Shown piece after piece: positions 9,201-18,509 of a stretch of DNA of 64,000 nt; positions within the stretch are counted from its first letter, which is position 1; each line of letters begins with the position of its first letter. The position numbers were made by a program, and so were the translations under genes. The stretch spans positions 2,542,001-2,606,000 of the forward strand of contig NZ_BLJF01000001.1 in the NCBI RefSeq assembly GCF_009932335.1, written 5' to 3'. The DNA is from Pseudomonas asiatica (GTDB taxonomy: Bacteria; Pseudomonadota; Gammaproteobacteria; Pseudomonadales; Pseudomonadaceae). The notes under the pieces are model-generated. The model did not search any database and was not told where the DNA came from. It was given only the letters and a program-made list of their open reading frames with translations.

Positions 9201-10949
9201 ATGGCAAAGGAACACATCACCGAAACGCTCGACCTTGGCGTGACGGATCCCTCGAAAACCGCGGAAGCACGCCAGGACCGGCGTTTCGAGGGCAAGCTCG
9301 ACTGGATCGTCTTTGGTTTCACCAGCCTCCTGGCCATCGCTTTCGTCCTCTGGGGCTTCCTCAACCAGGCAAGCCTCGCCAGCAGCGCCTCCAGCGCACA
9401 ATCCTGGGTCATTCTCAACTTCGGCTGGTTCTTCGTGCTTACCTCCACGCTGTTCGTGGTGTTCGTGCTGTGGCTCGCCGCCAGCCGGTACGGTCGGGTC
9501 CCGCTGGGCCGTGATGGCGAACAGCCAGAATTCCGCACGGTGTCCTGGGTGGCGATGATGTTCAGCGCCGGCATGGGCATTGGCCTGATGTTCTTCGGCG
9601 TTGCCGAACCGCTGTCGCACTATGTATCGCCACCACCAGGGACGGCCACCGGGCAGTCCAGCGAAGCGATGCAGGTGGCCATGGCCACAACGTTGTTCCA
9701 CTGGACCCTGCACCCCTGGGCCATGTACGCCATCGTCGGCCTGGTGATTGCCTATGGCACCTTCCGCCGCGGCCGCTCGCAGCTGATTTCCGCCGCCTTC
9801 CGGCCGTTGATCGGCAAGCATGCCAACGGCCCGCTCGGCCGCCTGATCGACATGATGGCGATCTTCGCCACGCTGTTCGGCTCGGCGGCCTCGCTGGGCC
9901 TGGGCGCGCTGCAGATTGCCGGTGGCCTGGAATACAACGGCTGGATCGAAAGCCCCGGCAAGCTGTTCTACATCTCGATCATCACCCTGCTGACCATCGC
10001 CTTCGTCACCTCGGCGGTGTCGGGCATCGGCAAGGGCATCCAGTGGCTGTCCAACACCAACATGGTGCTGGCGCTGGTGCTGGCGGTGTTCGTGTTCATG
10101 GTCGGCCCGGCCCTGCTGATGCTCAACCTGCTGCCAACCTCGATCGGCATCTACGTCAAGATGCTGCCGGAAATGATGGCCCGTACCAACGCCAGCGGCG
10201 GTGAACAGATGAACAACTGGCTGGCCGGCTGGACCGTATTCTACTGGGCCTGGTGGATTTCCTGGACGCCGTTCGTGGGCATGTTCATCGCCCGCATCAG
10301 CCGCGGCCGCACCATCCGCCAGTTCGTTACCGGAGTGCTGCTGGTACCGAGCCTGGTCAGCCTGGTGTGGTTCACCATCTTTGGCGGCGCGGGTATCGAC
10401 GCCCTGCGTGAAGGCGCCTTCCAGCTGGCCAATGGTGCGGTCAACAGCAACCACGCGCTGTACCAGTTGCTGGACAGCTACCCGCTGGCCTCGGCGACAT
10501 CAGTGCTGGTGATGGTTCTGGTGGGTATCTTCTTCGTCTCCGGTGCCGACGCGGCCTCGCTGGTGATGGGCACGCTGTCGGAACACGGCACCACCACACC
10601 ATCGCGACGTACGGTGATCTTCTGGGGTGCGCTGACCGGTACTGTGGCGGCGATCATGCTGGCAATCGGTGACCCGCGCGACCCCGGCGAGGCACTGACC
10701 GGCCTGCAGAACCTGACCATCGTCGTGGCCCTGCCGTTCGTGGTGGTGATGGTGCTGCTGTGCCTTGCGCTGTACCGCGACCTGCGCAAGGACCCGATGA
10801 TGCTGCGCCACCTGCGCGGCAACGAACTGATCGAGAAGGCCGTGTTGTATGGCGCGGTGAAGCATGGCGAAGAGTTCTACATCGTGGTGCAGGAGAAGAA
10901 GACTTCGACCAAGCCGGCGTCGGCAGAGGCCGAAGTGACCGGCAACTGA
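9201..10949 (+). CDS. BCCT family choline/betaine/carnitine transporter
   Basis: 582 residues with about twelve membrane helices. Family signatures are present: GMGIGLMFFGVAEPLSHY near 110-130, and the tryptophan-rich substrate segment WAWWISWTPFVGMFIARISR near 350. BCCT proteins import quaternary ammonium compounds with Na+ or H+ for osmoprotection or catabolism. The C-terminal cytoplasmic tail is short (about 55 residues) compared with osmosensing BetT proteins. That may favour a catabolic or low-salt role (inference). A BetT-like name is possible but not provable here. Confidence 0.88.
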   Translation: MAKEHITETLDLGVTDPSKTAEARQDRRFEGKLDWIVFGFTSLLAIAFVLWGFLNQASLASSASSAQSWVILNFGWFFVLTSTLFVVFVLWLAASRYGRVPLGRDGEQPEFRTVSWVAMMFSAGMGIGLMFFGVAEPLSHYVSPPPGTATGQSSEAMQVAMATTLFHWTLHPWAMYAIVGLVIAYGTFRRGRSQLISAAFRPLIGKHANGPLGRLIDMMAIFATLFGSAASLGLGALQIAGGLEYNGWIESPGKLFYISIITLLTIAFVTSAVSGIGKGIQWLSNTNMVLALVLAVFVFMVGPALLMLNLLPTSIGIYVKMLPEMMARTNASGGEQMNNWLAGWTVFYWAWWISWTPFVGMFIARISRGRTIRQFVTGVLLVPSLVSLVWFTIFGGAGIDALREGAFQLANGAVNSNHALYQLLDSYPLASATSVLVMVLVGIFFVSGADAASLVMGTLSEHGTTTPSRRTVIFWGALTGTVAAIMLAIGDPRDPGEALTGLQNLTIVVALPFVVVMVLLCLALYRDLRKDPMMLRHLRGNELIEKAVLYGAVKHGEEFYIVVQEKKTSTKPASAEAEVTGN

Positions 10950-10966
10950 CCTGGCAAGTTTGTGGA

Positions 10967-10993
10967 ATCGGGGGCTGCTGCGCAGCCCCCGAT
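10967..10993 (+). terminator. hairpin terminator after BCCT gene
   Basis: A perfect 12-bp stem, ATCGGGGGCTGC with its complement GCAGCCCCCGAT, around a 3-base loop. It sits 17 bases after the transporter stop and ahead of a convergent gene. It lacks a long T-tract but could stop transcription from both sides. Confidence 0.65.
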
Positions 10994-11015
10994 CAAGATG
11001 CCTTCACTGCCGTGA

Positions 11016-11495
11016 TCAGCCCTTCAACGCCGCCTCTATCCTGGCCACATCGATCTTGCCCATCTGCATCATGGCATCAAACGCCCGCTTGGCCGCCGCC
11101 CGGTCGGGGTGGCCGATGGCTTCGATGAGGATGCGCGGGGTGATCTGCCACGAAATCCCCCATTTATCCTTGCACCAGCCGCAGACACTGGCCTCCCCGC
11201 CGTTGCCGACAATGGCATCCCACAAGCGGTCGGTCTCGGCCTGGTCCTCGGTGCTGACCTGGAATGAAAACGCCTCGCAATGCGTGAAGGCCTTGCCTCC
11301 GTTGAGCCCCACGCAGGGAATACCCATGACGCTGAACTCCACGGTAATCACGTCACCCTGTTTCCCGGATGGATAATCAGCAGGTGCCTGATGCACCGCT
11401 ATCACTGTCGTGTCAGGGAAGACGCTGGCGTAAAAGTTCGCGGCCTCCTCGGCGTCGTTGTCGTACCAGAGGCAGATTGTGTTCTTGGCTGTCAT
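11016..11495 (-). CDS. VOC superfamily protein, PhnB/3-demethylubiquinone methyltransferase-like
   Basis: A 159-residue protein starting MTAKNTICLWYDNDAEEA. It has the repeated beta-alpha-beta pattern of the PhnB-like branch of the vicinal-oxygen-chelate fold (FYASVFPDT, later WGISWQITP). The family is often mislabelled as a 3-demethylubiquinone methyltransferase, and no methyltransferase motif is visible. The start at 11495 is chosen over the frame's earlier ATG because the family begins here. The function is unknown. Confidence 0.82.
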   Translation of the reverse strand: MTAKNTICLWYDNDAEEAANFYASVFPDTTVIAVHQAPADYPSGKQGDVITVEFSVMGIPCVGLNGGKAFTHCEAFSFQVSTEDQAETDRLWDAIVGNGGEASVCGWCKDKWGISWQITPRILIEAIGHPDRAAAKRAFDAMMQMGKIDVARIEAALKG

Positions 11496-11701
11496 GGTCT
11501 TGTTCCAAGAAAGGGTCTGAGCCTTTGAGTCTAGTCTCACAGTCGCCGGTTGAAGTCCTGCAACATCCTGCAGACATTTCCGACATCAGGTAGTGAACCT
11601 GCTGACAAAAAAACGGTCTTTCGCTGACGGTCAACCCACCGACCGGTTCATCGGCCCAGTCACCGGGCCTACTTTTTGTCCTGTTTCAGCGAAGACCCAA
11701 C

Positions 11702-12352
11702 ATGCCCGATTCCCGCCCAACTGCTTCCGCCCTCACTGCCCTGCGCGGCGGCCTGATCGCCACCTTGGTGGCCCTTGCCGCACCGGTGCACGCCGAAGAG
11801 CCTGCCAGCGATGCACGCTGGGTCAGCGACAGCCTGAGCACCTACGTGCGCAGCGGCCCCACCGATGGCCACCGCATTGTCGGTACGCTCAAGTCCGGAC
11901 AGAAGCTGACCCTGATCGGCAGCCAGGGCAACTACAGCCAGGTGCGCGGGCAGAACGGCGATGTGGTGTGGATTCTCAGCAACGACCTGCAGTCGGTGCC
12001 AGGCCAGGGCGAGCGCCTGCCGCAGCTCGATGCCCAGGTCGCGGACCTGACCGGGCAGCTGAAGAACATCGACGACAGCTGGAAGAATCGCGTACAGGGC
12101 ATGCAGGAAACCCTCGATTCACGCAAGAAGCTGATCGACGAACTTGAAGCACGCAACAAGGCGCTGAATGAACAGCTCGACCAGAGCCAGTCGCAGCTGC
12201 GCGATACCCAGGCACGCCTGGGGGACGAGAACAAGCAGGTTATGATGCGCTACATGGTGTATGGCGGCAGCATTGCCGGCGCGGGCTTGCTGGCGGGGCT
12301 GATCCTGCCGTCGCTGACCCGTGGGCGCAGGAAGAACGATCGCTGGTTCTGA
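11702..12352 (+). CDS. TIGR04211 family SH3-domain, coiled-coil membrane protein (YgiM-like)
   Basis: 216 residues. An N-terminal signal ends near VHAEEP (about residue 31). A bacterial SH3 domain covers about 40-98 (WVSDSLSTYVRSGP). A coiled coil runs over about 105-175, followed by a C-terminal membrane helix (about 185-205) and a basic tail. This order is that of the TIGR04211/YgiM family, a periplasm-facing protein held by the C-terminal helix. It is a single gene; the exact role is unknown. Confidence 0.85.
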   Translation: MPDSRPTASALTALRGGLIATLVALAAPVHAEEPASDARWVSDSLSTYVRSGPTDGHRIVGTLKSGQKLTLIGSQGNYSQVRGQNGDVVWILSNDLQSVPGQGERLPQLDAQVADLTGQLKNIDDSWKNRVQGMQETLDSRKKLIDELEARNKALNEQLDQSQSQLRDTQARLGDENKQVMMRYMVYGGSIAGAGLLAGLILPSLTRGRRKNDRWF

Positions 12353-12359
12353 AGACGGC

Positions 12360-12463
12360 GCCAGCCTGCGCTGGCCTCTTCGCGGGTAAACCCCACAGTA
12401 ACCACGCTGGCCTTGAGCCTGTTGGAGATACTGTAGGAGCGGGTTTACCCGCGAAGAGGCCAG
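12360..12463. repeat. REP pair of the P. putida type (CTTCGCGGGTAAACCC)
   Basis: Inverted copies of the well-known P. putida REP core. The left arm reads GGCCTCTTCGCGGGTAAACC and the right arm GGGTTTACCCGCGAAGAGGC. They lie between two convergent genes. The sequence differs from the GTGTCGCGA-type elements elsewhere in the window, so two REP families are present. Confidence 0.85.
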
Positions 12464-12470
12464 CAAGGGC

Positions 12471-12743
12471 TTACTTGCTACGTGCCTTGTTGTAGATAGT
12501 CTTGGCTTGGTCCGCCGAGGCCTGACACTGAGTCATATCTCCCTTGCTCTGAGCATCCTTGGCATTTTGCAAGTGGACTTTGAAGTCATGGGCCATGCCG
12601 CCATGCATTGCCTGGCCACTGGCCTTTTCGAAATCCTCAAGCTCCTTGATCTTGGCCGCACAGTTGCTCGCCGGGTCTGCGTGTGCGGCAAAACTGAGGA
12701 CCGAGGCAATCACCAGCAAAGGTATGCATTTCGTGGATTTCAT
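12471..12743 (-). CDS. small periplasmic protein (DUF1090-like)
   Basis: 90 residues with a Sec signal peptide ending about AAHADPAS (residue 22), then a charged helical domain with two cysteines (C27 and C74). The pattern SNCAAKIKELEDFEKA resembles DUF1090 proteins of unknown role. AGGAGA lies just before the ATG at 12743. It stands alone between a REP pair and a LysR gene. Confidence 0.75.
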   Translation of the reverse strand: MKSTKCIPLLVIASVLSFAAHADPASNCAAKIKELEDFEKASGQAMHGGMAHDFKVHLQNAKDAQSKGDMTQCQASADQAKTIYNKARSK

Positions 12744-12849
12744 GGAGCGTTCTCCTGGAAAACCTGAGGGGTCGTCGAGATGACACTGGCTCGACGCAGC
12801 AAACAGCATAGTCGGCCATACGCCCCGGCGCCTCGGCTCAGCCCGGGGG

Positions 12850-13758
12850 CTATGCCCCCTCGGTAAACAGGAAATCGATGAACACCCGCACCCGCAACGG
12901 CATGTGCCGGGCCTGGGGGTAGATCAGCATGAACGGCCGCGAGGTGCCGCCAAACTCGGCGAGCACTTCCACCAGTTCGCCACTGGCCAGTGCGTCCTGC
13001 ACGGTAAAGCGGTAAGCCTGCATCAGCCCGCCGCCGTGGCGCACCAGCGTGGCGGTGGCGAGGAAGTCGCCCAGGCAGGTGAACCCACCCTGGGTTTCGA
13101 TCTCCACCTGCTGGCCATCCTGAAGGAAGCTCCACGGCGGGCGGCGGCCACTGCTGGGCAGTTCGAACTGGATGCACTCATGTTGCAGCAAGTCGTGCGG
13201 TGTTCGTGGCGTGCCAGCACGGGCCAGGTAACCCGGCGTGGCCACCACCACCAGTTCGGCATCTTCCAGGCGACGCGCCACCAGCCGCGAATCGGCCGGC
13301 TCGCGGCCACGAATGGCCAGGTCGAACGGCTCCTCGGCAAAGTCGACGTTGCGGTTGCTGACATGCACATCCACCTGCACCTTGGGGTAGCGCTGGCGAA
13401 ACCGCGGCAGCAGCGGCAACAGCCGGTGATGAGCATAGGGCGTGGGTGCACTGATACGCAGCAGACCGCTCGGCTCGACCTGCCCGCCCGTGACCTGGCG
13501 CTCGGCCTCCACCAACTGCCCCAGTGCCTGCCGGCATTGCTGATAGTAGGCCTGGCCGGCTGCGGACAGGCGCATCTGCCGGGTGGTGCGGACGAACAGG
13601 CGCACACCCAGGCGCTCTTCCAGGCGCGCCACGCTGCGGCTGACCGCCGCCGGGGTAACGCCGGCTTCCGTGGCCGCAGCGGTGAAGCTGCCGCTGTCGG
13701 CGGCCAGGCAGAACAGTTCCAGGCTGCCCAGTTGCAGGTCATCGAAATGGCGGGTCAT
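12850..13758 (-). CDS. LysR-family transcriptional regulator
   Basis: 302 residues. The N-terminal winged HTH (LELFCLAADSGSFTAAATEA) and the substrate-binding C-terminal half have the usual LysR length. The start at 13758 (MTRHFDD) is favoured because it gives the standard N-terminus. It is divergent from the SDR/tautomerase pair at 13883, separated by 124 bases, and probably controls it. The ligand is unknown. Confidence 0.9.
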   Translation of the reverse strand: MTRHFDDLQLGSLELFCLAADSGSFTAAATEAGVTPAAVSRSVARLEERLGVRLFVRTTRQMRLSAAGQAYYQQCRQALGQLVEAERQVTGGQVEPSGLLRISAPTPYAHHRLLPLLPRFRQRYPKVQVDVHVSNRNVDFAEEPFDLAIRGREPADSRLVARRLEDAELVVVATPGYLARAGTPRTPHDLLQHECIQFELPSSGRRPPWSFLQDGQQVEIETQGGFTCLGDFLATATLVRHGGGLMQAYRFTVQDALASGELVEVLAEFGGTSRPFMLIYPQARHMPLRVRVFIDFLFTEGA

Positions 13759-13882
13759 GTCGGCTCGATTGATTACATGATGTATCGATTGAAATGCCCA
13801 GCGCCTCATTTTTCAAGTGCTGATTGCAACCTACAGTGGCTTCACACCGAGCCCATAGCTCACTTCACTGGAGATCATGCAC

Positions 13883-14617
13883 ATGAACACGCCACGCACC
13901 GTCATCATTACCGGGGCCTCGAGCGGCCTGGGTTTCGCCCTGGCCGAGGCCTTCCTCGAACGCGGCGACAACGTGGTCGGCAACGCCCGCAGCCAGGCCC
14001 GCCTTGAGCAAGCCGCCGCCCGCCTCGGCAACCCATCGCGCTTCATCGGCGTGGCTGGCGACATCGCCGAGCAGGGCACGGCCCAGCGCCTGTTCGCCAG
14101 CGCCGAGCAAGCCTTTGGCGGGGTCGACCTGCTGATCAACAACGCCGGCATCTTCATTGCCAAGCCGTTTGCCGAGTACAGCGAAGCGGATGTCGACGCC
14201 CTGATCGGCACCAACCTCAAGGGCTTCTTCTACCCGGCCCAGGAAGCGGCGCGGATCATGACCAGACAAGGGCATGGGCAGATCATCGCCATCACCGCCT
14301 CCATTGCCTTGCAACCGGACACCCGCGTGCCGGCCCTGCTGCCGGTACTGGTCAAGGGTGGCCTGAACCAGGCGGTGAAAGGCCTGGCACTGGAACTGGC
14401 AGCCAGCGGCGTGCAGGTGAATGCGGTGGCACCGGGGATCATCGATACACCGCTGCATGGCGGCAATACGCAAGGCATGGGCGCGCTGTCACCCAGCGGC
14501 CGCACCGGCTCGCCACAGGATGTCGTGGATGCAGTGTTGTACCTGGCCGACTCACGCTTCGTCAGCGGCGTGATCCTGCCGGTGGATGGCGGTAGCACCG
14601 CTGGCACCTGGCATTAA
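13883..14617 (+). CDS. short-chain dehydrogenase/reductase family protein lacking the catalytic Tyr
   Basis: 244 residues with the SDR Rossmann motif TGASSGLG and NNAG, and the conserved C-terminal PGIIDTP and SGVILPVDGG. In the active-site region the usual YxxxK is not seen: the K of VLVKGG is preceded four residues earlier by proline. It may therefore be a non-catalytic or divergent SDR. The second ATG is chosen because GGAG lies 9 bases before it and only 2 bases from the first. It is followed by a tautomerase gene. Confidence 0.85.
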   Translation: MNTPRTVIITGASSGLGFALAEAFLERGDNVVGNARSQARLEQAAARLGNPSRFIGVAGDIAEQGTAQRLFASAEQAFGGVDLLINNAGIFIAKPFAEYSEADVDALIGTNLKGFFYPAQEAARIMTRQGHGQIIAITASIALQPDTRVPALLPVLVKGGLNQAVKGLALELAASGVQVNAVAPGIIDTPLHGGNTQGMGALSPSGRTGSPQDVVDAVLYLADSRFVSGVILPVDGGSTAGTWH

Positions 14618-14634
14618 CAGAGGAGCGAGCAACC

Positions 14635-14841
14635 ATGCCTTATGTCCATATTCGCGTGACCGATGAAGGCGTCAGTGCTGAGCACAAGCGCCAACTGATC
14701 GAACAGACGACTTGCATGCTGGAGCGGGTGCTGGGCAAGCCGCCGGCCAGTACCTTTGTGGTGATCGAGGAGGTACCGACCGATAACTGGGGGGTTGGCG
14801 GCGAGACAGTGACTGCGGTGCGGGCCCGAGAGCGGGGTTGA
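14635..14841 (+). CDS. 4-oxalocrotonate tautomerase-family protein
   Basis: A 68-residue protein beginning MPYVHIRVTDEG. Removal of Met exposes the Pro-1 general base of the family. The length and the VVIEEVPTDNWGVGG segment fit 4-OT enzymes, which tautomerise or dehalogenate small unsaturated acids. It starts 17 bases after the SDR gene with AGAGGAG ahead, so the two are cotranscribed. The substrate is unknown. Confidence 0.88.
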   Translation: MPYVHIRVTDEGVSAEHKRQLIEQTTCMLERVLGKPPASTFVVIEEVPTDNWGVGGETVTAVRARERG

Positions 14842-14847
14842 AGCTTG

Positions 14848-14953
14848 GGGCCGCTGTGCGGCCCTTTCGCGACACAAGGCCGCTCCTACAAGAGGTCGCG
14901 TTCCCATGTAGGAGCGGCCTTGTGTCGCGAAAGGGCTGCAAAGCAGCCCCCAG
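14848..14953. repeat. REP/BIME pair, GTGTCGCGA type
   Basis: Two inverted arms (CGCGACACAAGGCCGCTCC and GGAGCGGCCTTGTGTCGCG) lie between convergent genes. Same family as the elements at 1177 and 6577. Confidence 0.85.
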
Positions 14954-14958
14954 GGCCC

Positions 14959-15840
14959 TCACTGGCGCAACCGCTCCAACGCCTGCAACACATACCCCGT
15001 TGCCCGCTCCACCTGCCCTTCCCGGCAGGCAATGCCCAGTTGCCGCCACAACCCCGGCCGCAGCGGCCGGCGGGCAATGCGCCGGTCCAGCTCGGCCGAC
15101 TCCCCCTCCTGCGGCAGCAATGTCGCCCCATACCCAGCCCCGACCAGGCTCTTGATCGCATCGTTGTAGTTCAGCTCGATTCGCGGCTCAGGGTACAACC
15201 CCGCTGCCGCGAACCACTCGCCGGTCACCCGCGAAAGCTGGGTGCTGCTGTCGTTGAGGATCAACGCCCGCTGCGCCAGCCAGGCCGGCGTAACCTTGGC
15301 CGGTGGCTGCCAGTCGGCCGGCACGTAGGCCAGGATCGGGTCGCGCCGCCAGGGCGTAACCGCAAGCCCTTTACCAGACACCTGTGGCAAGGCCACCAGG
15401 CCGATATCCAGCGTGCCCTCGCGCAAGCGCGCCAGCGAGGCCTGGGAGGTCAGCACCTGGACCTGCACATCGATCCCTGGGTGCACCGTACGCAGGTGCT
15501 CCAGCGCCTGCGGCAGCAAGTGGGCGATGGCACCGGTGGAGGCGCCCAGGCGCACCCGGCCGGTCAGGCCCTCGACCTGCCGGCGCACTTCATCCAGCGC
15601 CAGGTCGGCGTCGGCCAGCAGGCGCCGGGCACGGGCCAGCAGGGTTTCGCCGATGACCGTGGGCCGCACCTGGCCGCGGGTGCGGGTGAGCAACGGTGCG
15701 CCAATGCGCGCTTCCAGCTCGGCCACGTGCAGGCTGATGGTGGGCGGTGCCAGGTTGAGCTGGCGGGCGGCTTCGGCAAACGAGCCCAGGTCGGAGATGA
15801 CCACCAAGGTGCGGAGGCGATCGAGGCTGATTTCGCGCAT
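14959..15840 (-). CDS. LysR-family transcriptional regulator
   Basis: 293 residues from [12 protein letters not shown], with a typical LysR HTH ([20 protein letters not shown]) and an effector domain. It diverges from argC with 108 bases between them. The AT-rich segment near 15860-15895 probably holds overlapping promoters. It is likely to control argC and perhaps the acetyltransferase after it. Confidence 0.9.
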   Translation of the reverse strand: MREISLDRLRTLVVISDLGSFAEAARQLNLAPPTISLHVAELEARIGAPLLTRTRGQVRPTVIGETLLARARRLLADADLALDEVRRQVEGLTGRVRLGASTGAIAHLLPQALEHLRTVHPGIDVQVQVLTSQASLARLREGTLDIGLVALPQVSGKGLAVTPWRRDPILAYVPADWQPPAKVTPAWLAQRALILNDSSTQLSRVTGEWFAAAGLYPEPRIELNYNDAIKSLVGAGYGATLLPQEGESAELDRRIARRPLRPGLWRQLGIACREGQVERATGYVLQALERLRQ

Positions 15841-15948
15841 GGGCCAATCTCGTTCAGAAAAGATGAATATATCGATCATCATATTCAAATTTTCTTTACC
15901 AGAGCCACAAGCGAGCATAGGCCATCCCTACCCGACCGGACTTTGACC

Positions 15949-16890
15949 ATGCACACACCTGTTGTCTTCATCGACGGTGACCAAGGCACCACCGGCCTGC
16001 AGATCCATGCCCGGCTGCAAGGCCGCAGCGATCTGCGCCTGCTGACCCTGCCCGAAGCCGAACGCAAAGACCCGCAACGCCGCCGCGAGGCAATCAACAG
16101 CGCCGACATCGCCCTGCTGTGCCTGCCCGACGATGCTGCCCGCGAGGCCGTGGCGGCGATCCACAACCCGCAAGTGCGGGTGATCGACGCAAGCTCCGCG
16201 CACCGCACCAGCCCAGGCTGGGTCTATGGCCTGCCGGAGCTCGACGAGCAGCAAGCCGAGCGCATCGCGCAGAGCAAGCGCGTCAGCAATCCCGGCTGCT
16301 ACCCCACCGGCGCCATCGCCCTGTTGCGCCCACTGGTCAAGGCCGGCCTGCTGCCAGCGGACTACCCGCTGAACATCCACGCCATCTCCGGCTATTCCGG
16401 TGGTGGCCGCGCCTCAGTCGAACGGCATGAACAGCCCGCCGCCGGCAAAACCCCGGCCCTGCAACTGTACGGCCTGGAACTGGCGCACAAGCATGTGCCG
16501 GAAATCCAGCAGCACGCCGGGCTGTCGGCGCGGCCGATGTTCATGCCCGGTTACGGTGCCTACCGCCAGGGCATCGTGCTGAGCATCCCGCTGCAGTTGC
16601 GCCTGCTGCCCGGCCAGGTCAGTGCCGAACAGCTGCAGGCCTGCCTGCAGCAGCACTACCAGGGTGCCCGCCACGTCCAGCTGATGCCCCTGCACCAGCA
16701 CGGCGCGGCGTCGAACCTCGACCCCGAGGCGTTGAACGACAGCAACGACCTGCGCCTGGCGCTTTACGCCAACCCTGAGCATGGTCAGGTGCTGCTGACC
16801 GCAGTGTTCGACAACCTCGGCAAAGGTGCCTCCGGTGCGGCGGTGCAGAACCTCGACCTGATGCTCGGTGCATTGCAGGTACAAGGCTGA
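15949..16890 (+). CDS. argC: N-acetyl-gamma-glutamyl-phosphate reductase, short type (ArgC2)
   Basis: 313 residues, the length of the short ArgC class. The NADP-binding start [19 protein letters not shown] and the catalytic cysteine in [11 protein letters not shown] are intact, as is SGYSGGGR. The enzyme reduces N-acetylglutamyl phosphate in arginine synthesis. Pseudomonads usually also carry a long ArgC near erpA/argJ, so this copy, paired with a LysR regulator, may be a paralogue with a specialised role (inference). Confidence 0.92.
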   Translation: MHTPVVFIDGDQGTTGLQIHARLQGRSDLRLLTLPEAERKDPQRRREAINSADIALLCLPDDAAREAVAAIHNPQVRVIDASSAHRTSPGWVYGLPELDEQQAERIAQSKRVSNPGCYPTGAIALLRPLVKAGLLPADYPLNIHAISGYSGGGRASVERHEQPAAGKTPALQLYGLELAHKHVPEIQQHAGLSARPMFMPGYGAYRQGIVLSIPLQLRLLPGQVSAEQLQACLQQHYQGARHVQLMPLHQHGAASNLDPEALNDSNDLRLALYANPEHGQVLLTAVFDNLGKGASGAAVQNLDLMLGALQVQG

Positions 16891-16969
16891 TCGACAAAAA
16901 CGGTTAGACTGTACAGCCCGCGCCCGCATGGCGCGGGCCATCCATCTACCCGCCGGAGCCCGCCCCCCG

Positions 16970-17656
16970 ATGTTCATCCTGAGCCGCCTCGACAGCGTGC
17001 CGCCTGAATCTTTCCAGAACCAGATCCGCGAACTGGTGATCCACCACGTCGGCGAACTGAGCAGTGTCGCCATCAGCGCCGACAACCCGCTGTACCCGCT
17101 GTACCAGTACGGCGTTGGCATGGAAGTGCACCAGTACCTGCAAGCACTGGACGGCACCCGAGGCCTGGCCGTGGCGCTGACCCTGGCGCTGGATGCCGAA
17201 GAGCCGGACCAATTGCTGGGGTTTGCCCTGTCGCTGCCGGCCGAGGACGATGAACAGGCTTGCGCCCTGGCGTTCCTGGCCGTGCGCGCCAGCCATCGTC
17301 GCCAGGGCATCGCCCGCGCCCTGCTGGGCGACCTGCAGGCACGCCATGCCTGCGTCGAGCTGAATGCCTTTGCCAGCCAGGTACCGTGGTTCGAGGCGAT
17401 GGGCATGCAAGTGGTGGCCGCCAATGGGCCGCAGGTGCTGATGAGCAGTACCGGGCGGGCTAGCGGCGCGCTGATCGGGCGACTGGATATTGCGCCGATC
17501 TACCAGACGGCGGAAGTGATGCAGATCCATACCTACCTGCTCAACCAGCAGGGTGAGGATGCGATGATCGAAGCGGAACAGATGCGGGATGAGCGGCTGG
17601 ACGAACTGACCGCTCAGGCCCAGGAGTGTGTACGACAGCGCAAGACCGTGCATTGA
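16970..17656 (+). CDS. GNAT-family acetyltransferase
   Basis: 228 residues. The acetyl-CoA motif is AVRASHRRQGIARALL near 100-115, with a preceding beta-rich sensor of substrate and an extended C-terminal tail. It starts 79 bases after argC; upstream in-frame ATGs overlap the argC end and lack a ribosome site. The substrate is unknown; proximity to argC is suggestive only. Confidence 0.8.
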   Translation: MFILSRLDSVPPESFQNQIRELVIHHVGELSSVAISADNPLYPLYQYGVGMEVHQYLQALDGTRGLAVALTLALDAEEPDQLLGFALSLPAEDDEQACALAFLAVRASHRRQGIARALLGDLQARHACVELNAFASQVPWFEAMGMQVVAANGPQVLMSSTGRASGALIGRLDIAPIYQTAEVMQIHTYLLNQQGEDAMIEAEQMRDERLDELTAQAQECVRQRKTVH

Positions 17657-17663
17657 TCCAAGG

Positions 17664-17745
17664 GCCTGTTCGCGGGCTCGCCCGCTCCCACAGGGGTGTC
17701 ACAAGGCCAAACTGTGGGAGCGGGCAAGCCCGCGAAGAAGCCGCA
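17664..17745. repeat. REP pair (CGGGCTCGCCCGCTCCCAC type)
   Basis: Inverted arms GTTCGCGGGCTCGCCCGCTC and GAGCGGGCAAGCCCGCGAA lie between two convergent genes. Each arm is itself palindromic, as in P. putida REP sequences. It probably ends both transcripts. Confidence 0.85.
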
Positions 17746-17753
17746 CTGGCCCC

Positions 17754-18509
17754 TCAGCCATGCACCCAGCGCCGATGCAGCCCACGCGCCAGGGCATCCA
17801 GCACAAACCCCAGCACCCCGATCAGCAGCACCATCGCCATCAGCTCGGAATACGCCAGCCGGTCGCGGGTATCGAGAATGAAGTACCCCAGCCCCGCACT
17901 CACCCCGAGCATTTCGCACGGCACCAGCACGATCCACAGGATGCCGATGGCCAGGCGCACGCCGGTCAGCACATGGCCGATCACCCCGGGCACGATCACC
18001 TTGCACAAGGTCTCCCGGCGCGTGGCACTCAAACTGCGGCTCAACTGCAACCAGCGTGGGTCCAGCTGCCTTACCCCGGCCGCCGTGTTCAACAAGATCG
18101 GCCACAATGCGGCAAACGCCAGCAGGAAGTAGATAGGCTGGTCCCCCACGCCCATCAGCATCACCACCACCGGCATCCACGACAGCGGCGAGATCATGCG
18201 CAGGAACTGGAACGCCGGCGTGGTCGCCGCCTCCAGGTGCCGGTAGCTGCCCACCAGCAAGCCCAGCGGCACGCCGATCAGCAGCGCCAGCAGCAGCCCG
18301 ACCAGGATACGTTTGAGGCTGACCCAGATATGCCCGTACACCTCGCCCTGCCCCAGCAACTCGACCAGGCTGGCCAGGGTCGCTGCCGGCGAAAAGCGCG
18401 CCGACAGGCCATCGGCCTGGCCGAACAGCGCGACACCGGCCCACCACAGCAGCAACAGACCCAGCAACCCGGCCAGCCCCAGGCCGGCATGAACGACATG
18501 CGTGCGCAT
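17754..18509 (-). CDS. ABC transporter permease, sulfonate/taurine type (SsuC/TauC-like)
   Basis: 251 residues with about six helices and the BPD-permease EAA-like loop (LSRSLSATRRETLCKVIVPG). It is third in an operon: its ATG overlaps the stop of the solute-binding gene by one base. It should form the membrane channel with the ATPase at 19701. The sulfonate/nitrate/taurine class is recognised by length and neighbours; the actual substrate is not known. Confidence 0.88.
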   Translation of the reverse strand: MRTHVVHAGLGLAGLLGLLLLWWAGVALFGQADGLSARFSPAATLASLVELLGQGEVYGHIWVSLKRILVGLLLALLIGVPLGLLVGSYRHLEAATTPAFQFLRMISPLSWMPVVVMLMGVGDQPIYFLLAFAALWPILLNTAAGVRQLDPRWLQLSRSLSATRRETLCKVIVPGVIGHVLTGVRLAIGILWIVLVPCEMLGVSAGLGYFILDTRDRLAYSELMAMVLLIGVLGFVLDALARGLHRRWVHG

